Assembly: GCF_038630985.1 (NCBI RefSeq)
Contig: NZ_CP152049.1
Coordinates: 5,724,501 to 5,788,500 of the forward strand
Direction: 5' to 3'
DNA length: 64,000 nt
Origin: Paenibacillus sp. FSL H8-0548
GTDB lineage: Bacteria; Bacillota; Bacilli; Paenibacillales; Paenibacillaceae
Shown: in pieces, positions 60,660-64,000 of the stretch
Position numbering within the stretch: the stretch's first letter is position 1
Layout: every line of letters begins with the position of its first letter
Notes under the pieces: generated by a model
Databases searched by the model: none
What the model saw: only the letters and a program-made list of their open reading frames with translations
What the model was told of the DNA's origin: nothing
Position numbers and translations under genes: made by a program

Positions 60660-63485
60660 CTATATTTGAACAAACTCCTGATCAAACCAATTCGCACGTG
60701 CCTCCAGCCAGTTCGTAAAGTAGTCTACCTCAGACTGATAGGTTATTCGTTGCTGCCACCCCGGTGGGTTGGGGTAAAAATATTTGCCGAGTATGTCCCA
60801 CTTCTTGAAGTTTTCCTGCTGTGATCGCTCTAATGCTGCACCCGTTTCCTCGATCAGTGAAAATAATTGCACCATTTGATTGTTTCTCACTTCTTTCCAT
60901 CGCTCGGCAAGCCGTAATCTAAATGCAGGATCCTCGAAAAATCGAGACAGCCACAGACCATTTTTGACATAATAACCAACCGGATTATCCCCGCCCCGAT
61001 CCTCAACATTACCTGCACCAACATCGAAATCCCATACAGGTCCCATCTTCAGCTTGCCATTCTTATCCTTATGAAGAAATACACTCGTACCGAATGCAGC
61101 ATCTATATTCTTGTACAACTCGTTAACGAGATACCAGTCGATAATCGAATCCACATCGAAATATTTGGCGTAGCCTTCCACCGGGTCAGTAAAGCTAGCT
61201 CCGTACAAAGCATTCTCCGCCTCTTGAAAATATTGCTGAATATAGGCAATTTGCTTAGGTTGAATTTTTTTCTTCTTCGGTCCCTTTATCGCAAACACAT
61301 TGCCCCCATTTACAAGCGTCGTTTCGAAAAATACATCATCAGCATCCAGTCTGTCCCGATAATCCTTCTCTATCAAGTATCCTCCGGTTAACGCATCACC
61401 TGAGACATCGGTTTCTTCAATCTTGTTAATGGCTACTCTATCGTTGGATATTTTTATTTTCTCCGTCAGATTGTAATTCCCCTGATAGATGCCGTTGATA
61501 TAAACATCTACAAATCGAGCCCTGGGACTATAATCCATACCAAGCAATCGTGCAAATTCAAAAGCGATAAAGTTGCGCATCAACGATTTATCTGCATAAT
61601 TGGCTAATAATACCCATTCATCGTCTTTGGGCAAATCCAATAGCTGCGCGTCCTTCAATAATTCGATAGCATACGGCTTCTTAGGCTGCCCCCACGTAAA
61701 GTTTCCTCTTCCTTTCATCGTAATATCCCCGATAAATAAGCCAGTTCCATAGGGATCGCTGCTGCCGTCTTGAATGAGCATTGTGCCATTAATCTTATTC
61801 TCTTTGTCTACTACAGGCGCTGCTGTCTCTATAACAATCGTCGGAAGGCCTGTGTTGATCAGCTTGTCAACTTTGCGAATGGTTAGCGTATAGATTACAG
61901 TCTCTGAAGCTTCACCGATCACGGTTAGCTGCTGCGTCTCTTCGAGCCTTACAGCTTGCCCACTCGTTAACGAGGAAGAACCAAGCATTAATTTCTCTCC
62001 GCTTATCGTATAATCCATTTGAACCGTGTTTAAATTTGTACTATTCGGAACAAGCAACGTAATGTTCCGGCTAGGGGCATCGATTTTAGCTGCATATCCC
62101 CCTATAGTCAATCCGTTCAGTTTCATTTCTTCCTTGGCAAGCACTGTTGCTGTAAATATTTTAGTAGCTGCCGCAATGCCCTTCGTGATTACCGCCGTTA
62201 ACGTAACGACACCATTAGCCTGATCGAATGCAGGTCTATTGATGATCCCAGAGCTCGAAATCATATTTGGTTTGTCAGATGACCATACAATCGTTGTTCC
62301 ATTAGCCCCATTCGCTGGCAGGCTTAGGTTGCTGACTACTTGTGCTAGCCCCTCTAAAGTGAGTGCCTCCTTCGCATTAGCCACATCCGTACGGTCCAGC
62401 TGATCCTGGATTTCTCCTTGATTATCGCCACCAGCATTACCGCTGTCTCCACCATTACCGCCGCTATTATTGCCGCCTGTGCTGCCTCCAGTGTCCCCAT
62501 CACCGCTATTCCCACCTGAGGATGGAGGAGGTGCCGGAAGAACCTCCGGTATATCCGGTGTTAAAGAATCCCGAATGACTACTCGCACCCGGCCGTCGCC
62601 AACTACATCAATCACTTTCCCACTAATTGTGGCGCTATCGATGAGAATACTATTTTCCCCACCGCCTCTAACATACACATTCCCTTTGACAACAATATTC
62701 GAGAGAGTTACCCCTCCTGCCTCAATCCCCTCACCCAAATATAAATCTCCTAGGATGGTCGCATTTTTCAAGCTTATACCCATCCTATTCACAACCAAAT
62801 TGCCAGTGAAAATGCCCGTAAATATACCTTGCTCATTCAAAATATAACCAGATACACGATCTAATATCGTAATCGCCTCAGCTAATGTAATCAGTCTCTT
62901 AGGTTTTATTTGCCCGTCCTGATAACCTGAGAGATATCCTTCGTTCACCAATAAAGCCATTGCTGGCTTCGCATAATGCGCTATTTCTTGTGAATCTATA
63001 AACTGGTTCAAAGTAGTAGTGGAGGGTGCATCATCCAGATCAGCGTCAAAGCCAAACGCCCGATAAATAATCGCAGCGGCCTCCTGCCGGCTCACCTTCT
63101 GCTCCGCCCTCGCTTCCAACTGCCCCTGCTTATTCCATACCCCCTTCATATAACCGGCAGCCGCAGCCTTAGCTACATCTTCTCTATACCAAGCAGAGCT
63201 TGGCACGTCAGTAAACCTTGTGTAATCTACAGCTATATAATTAAACACAAAATTAATTAAGGCAATGAACTCACCTCTCGTCATTTCCTTATCCGGGTTA
63301 ATCGTGGCGTCTAAACCGACTCTCAATATACCTTGATCGTTCCATTTCTCTAACGCATCAACTGCCCAATGTTTCCCGAAGCTCTCATTCTCATTCTTAT
63401 TTCCTGCTGCTGATCCCAAAGGAATATTCAACATACTAAGACATAAGAGCATGATCAATAACGGGGTAAACCGTCGTTTCAACAT
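60660..63485 (-). CDS. SLH-domain protein fused to a CotH-like protein kinase
   Basis: A 941-residue secreted protein from ATG 63485, which follows GAGGAGG. In order: signal peptide (to about 28); three SLH motifs (about 35-220); a short beta-repeat region (about 230-310, KNATILGDLYLGEGIEAG); a Gly/Asn/Ser linker (about 320-360); a bacterial Ig-like domain; a cadherin-like beta sandwich; and a C-terminal CotH domain (about 555-930) with GRGNFTWGQPKKPYAIEL, VYINGIYQGNYNLTEKI, DWYLVNELYKN and the metal-binding WDFDVGAGN. CotH of Bacillus phosphorylates spore-coat proteins; here the domain would face outside, held on the cell wall by SLH. Targets are unknown. It shares the SLH/Ig style of the neighbouring gene. 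Confidence 0.9.
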   Translation of the reverse strand: MLKRRFTPLLIMLLCLSMLNIPLGSAAGNKNENESFGKHWAVDALEKWNDQGILRVGLDATINPDKEMTRGEFIALINFVFNYIAVDYTRFTDVPSSAWYREDVAKAAAAGYMKGVWNKQGQLEARAEQKVSRQEAAAIIYRAFGFDADLDDAPSTTTLNQFIDSQEIAHYAKPAMALLVNEGYLSGYQDGQIKPKRLITLAEAITILDRVSGYILNEQGIFTGIFTGNLVVNRMGISLKNATILGDLYLGEGIEAGGVTLSNIVVKGNVYVRGGGENSILIDSATISGKVIDVVGDGRVRVVIRDSLTPDIPEVLPAPPPSSGGNSGDGDTGGSTGGNNSGGNGGDSGNAGGDNQGEIQDQLDRTDVANAKEALTLEGLAQVVSNLSLPANGANGTTIVWSSDKPNMISSSGIINRPAFDQANGVVTLTAVITKGIAAATKIFTATVLAKEEMKLNGLTIGGYAAKIDAPSRNITLLVPNSTNLNTVQMDYTISGEKLMLGSSSLTSGQAVRLEETQQLTVIGEASETVIYTLTIRKVDKLINTGLPTIVIETAAPVVDKENKINGTMLIQDGSSDPYGTGLFIGDITMKGRGNFTWGQPKKPYAIELLKDAQLLDLPKDDEWVLLANYADKSLMRNFIAFEFARLLGMDYSPRARFVDVYINGIYQGNYNLTEKIKISNDRVAINKIEETDVSGDALTGGYLIEKDYRDRLDADDVFFETTLVNGGNVFAIKGPKKKKIQPKQIAYIQQYFQEAENALYGASFTDPVEGYAKYFDVDSIIDWYLVNELYKNIDAAFGTSVFLHKDKNGKLKMGPVWDFDVGAGNVEDRGGDNPVGYYVKNGLWLSRFFEDPAFRLRLAERWKEVRNNQMVQLFSLIEETGAALERSQQENFKKWDILGKYFYPNPPGWQQRITYQSEVDYFTNWLEARANWFDQEFVQI

Positions 63486-63519
63486 GTATGAATCCTCCTC
63501 GATCATTTCTCATAATAAA

Positions 63520-63561
63520 GAGAAGCTGGAGCCTTAATAACTCAAGGATTTCCAGCTTCTC
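63520..63561 (-). terminator. Terminator-like hairpin after the partial SLH gene
   Basis: GAGAAGCTGGA and TCCAGCTTCTC arms with inner CCTT/AAGG pairing, followed on the minus strand by TTTATTAT, 26 bases past the stop at 63587. Confidence 0.7.
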
Positions 63562-63586
63562 ATGTTGGTGCTTTACACGTATACGA

Positions 63587-64000
63587 TTATTGCTTCGCCT
63601 TGTAATCGATTAAAGCCAGGATTAAGGTTACGGCCTCTGCTCTCGTTGTTACCGCATTAGGAGCGAACCTATTGTTGCCTCTTCCCTGGAAGAAGCCTGC
63701 TTCCACTCCAGCTGCTACATAAGGCTTCGCCCATGCAGACACATCTGAAGCATCTGAGAAATTTAGCGCTGCCATCGGATTAACTGGAATCCCAAGCGCA
63801 CGGATAATGACCGCTGCTAATTCCGCACGTGTCATAAACGCATGGACTCGGAAGCTATTATCCTCAAAGCCGTTGAACAATCCTGCATCGACAGCTGCCA
63901 GCACATGACCGCGAGCCCAAGCAGGGATTTGATCAGCATCCTTAAAGGAGATCGAGCTGGAGGTCGCTGTCAGGTCAAGCGCACGACTCAGCATCGCCGC
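63587..64000 (-). CDS. SLH-domain protein, C-terminal part (5' end beyond the window)
   Basis: About 137 residues in an open frame entering from the right edge. An internal ATG at 63994 is not the start, since the frame continues AAMLSRALDL, the usual end of an SLH motif. Two further complete SLH motifs follow: FKDADQIPAWARGHVLAAVD with MTRAELAAVIIRALGI, and FSDASDVSAWAKPYVAAGVE with TTRAEAVTLILALIDY. The C-terminal SLH triplet implies a secreted, wall-anchored protein like its two neighbours downstream. The functional domain lies outside the window. Confidence 0.9.
   Translation of the reverse strand, partial: AAMLSRALDLTATSSSISFKDADQIPAWARGHVLAAVDAGLFNGFEDNSFRVHAFMTRAELAAVIIRALGIPVNPMAALNFSDASDVSAWAKPYVAAGVEAGFFQGRGNNRFAPNAVTTRAEAVTLILALIDYKAKQ

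Noticed and set aside
1..64000. tRNA, rRNA or transposase genes
   Set aside because: None could be recognised on either strand; the repeats seen lack any associated transposase.

Overview
The window looks like chromosome from a Gram-positive, spore-forming soil bacterium of the Paenibacillaceae (Paenibacillus or Cohnella type). The reasons are S-layer-homology (SLH) surface proteins, a CotH-type kinase, three YesM/YesN-like two-component systems, three lipoprotein-dependent sugar ABC importers without their own ATPases, many AraC regulators, purine-rich ribosome binding sites, and catabolite-response elements (CRE) with the Bacillota consensus. This placement is inferred from gene content, not from a marker gene.

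Layout. (1) 1-4.6 kb, minus strand: a small catabolic operon (cyclase-family hydrolase, 2-hydroxyacid dehydrogenase, zinc alcohol dehydrogenase, SDR dehydrogenase cut by the window edge), with a GntR/LacI-type regulator upstream. A 9-5-9 inverted repeat lies upstream of both the regulator and the operon. (2) 4.8-6.8 kb, plus strand: a phytanoyl-CoA dioxygenase-like gene, a MITE-like repeat and an AraC regulator. (3) 6.8-16.3 kb, minus strand: a rhamnoside module made of sensor kinase, response regulator, binding lipoprotein with a perfect CRE, two permeases and a GH78 alpha-L-rhamnosidase. (4) 16.3-18.9 kb: a repeat-rich spacer, then a second PhyH-like gene divergent from an AraC regulator. 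(5) 18.9-28 kb, minus strand: an operon of GH105 hydrolase, two permeases, binding protein, an unrecognised 565-residue protein, SIS isomerase, ROK kinase and Gfo/Idh oxidoreductase. (6) 28.2-37.3 kb, minus strand: a Cys/Met-metabolism PLP enzyme, a heparinase-like protein, then a response regulator, second GH105 and sensor kinase in that order, and a formylglycine-generating enzyme (FGE). (7) 37.6-38.8 kb, plus strand: a two-gene chromate transporter. (8) 38.9-54.1 kb: a third ABC importer, a sulfatase, a broken GH20 hexosaminidase, a third YesN/YesM pair, a second sulfatase, a GH35 beta-galactosidase and an AraC regulator. (9) 54.1-55.2 kb: a non-coding array of three 269-bp tandem repeats. 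(10) 55.2-64 kb, minus strand: three SLH proteins, namely a 1707-residue multidomain surface protein, an SLH-CotH fusion and the C-terminus of a third.

How the parts fit together. The predicted glycosidases, lyase-like proteins and sulfatases of sections 3 and 5-8 lack signal peptides, while the three binding proteins are lipoproteins. The cells therefore seem to import oligosaccharides and dismantle them in the cytoplasm. FGE is the known activator of Cys-type sulfatases, and both sulfatases carry the CxPxR cysteine, so at least part of the locus probably handles sulfated, uronate- or rhamnose-containing glycans. The actual substrate cannot be read from the sequence.

Most unusual points: a GH105 paralogue with Asp-to-Glu at the predicted catalytic position, sitting between a response regulator and its kinase; a GH20 gene broken by an in-frame TAG and an eight-G tract; the 269-bp repeat array built around a TGCAGGATAG motif; two diverged copies of a MITE-like element; and an SLH-anchored CotH kinase.
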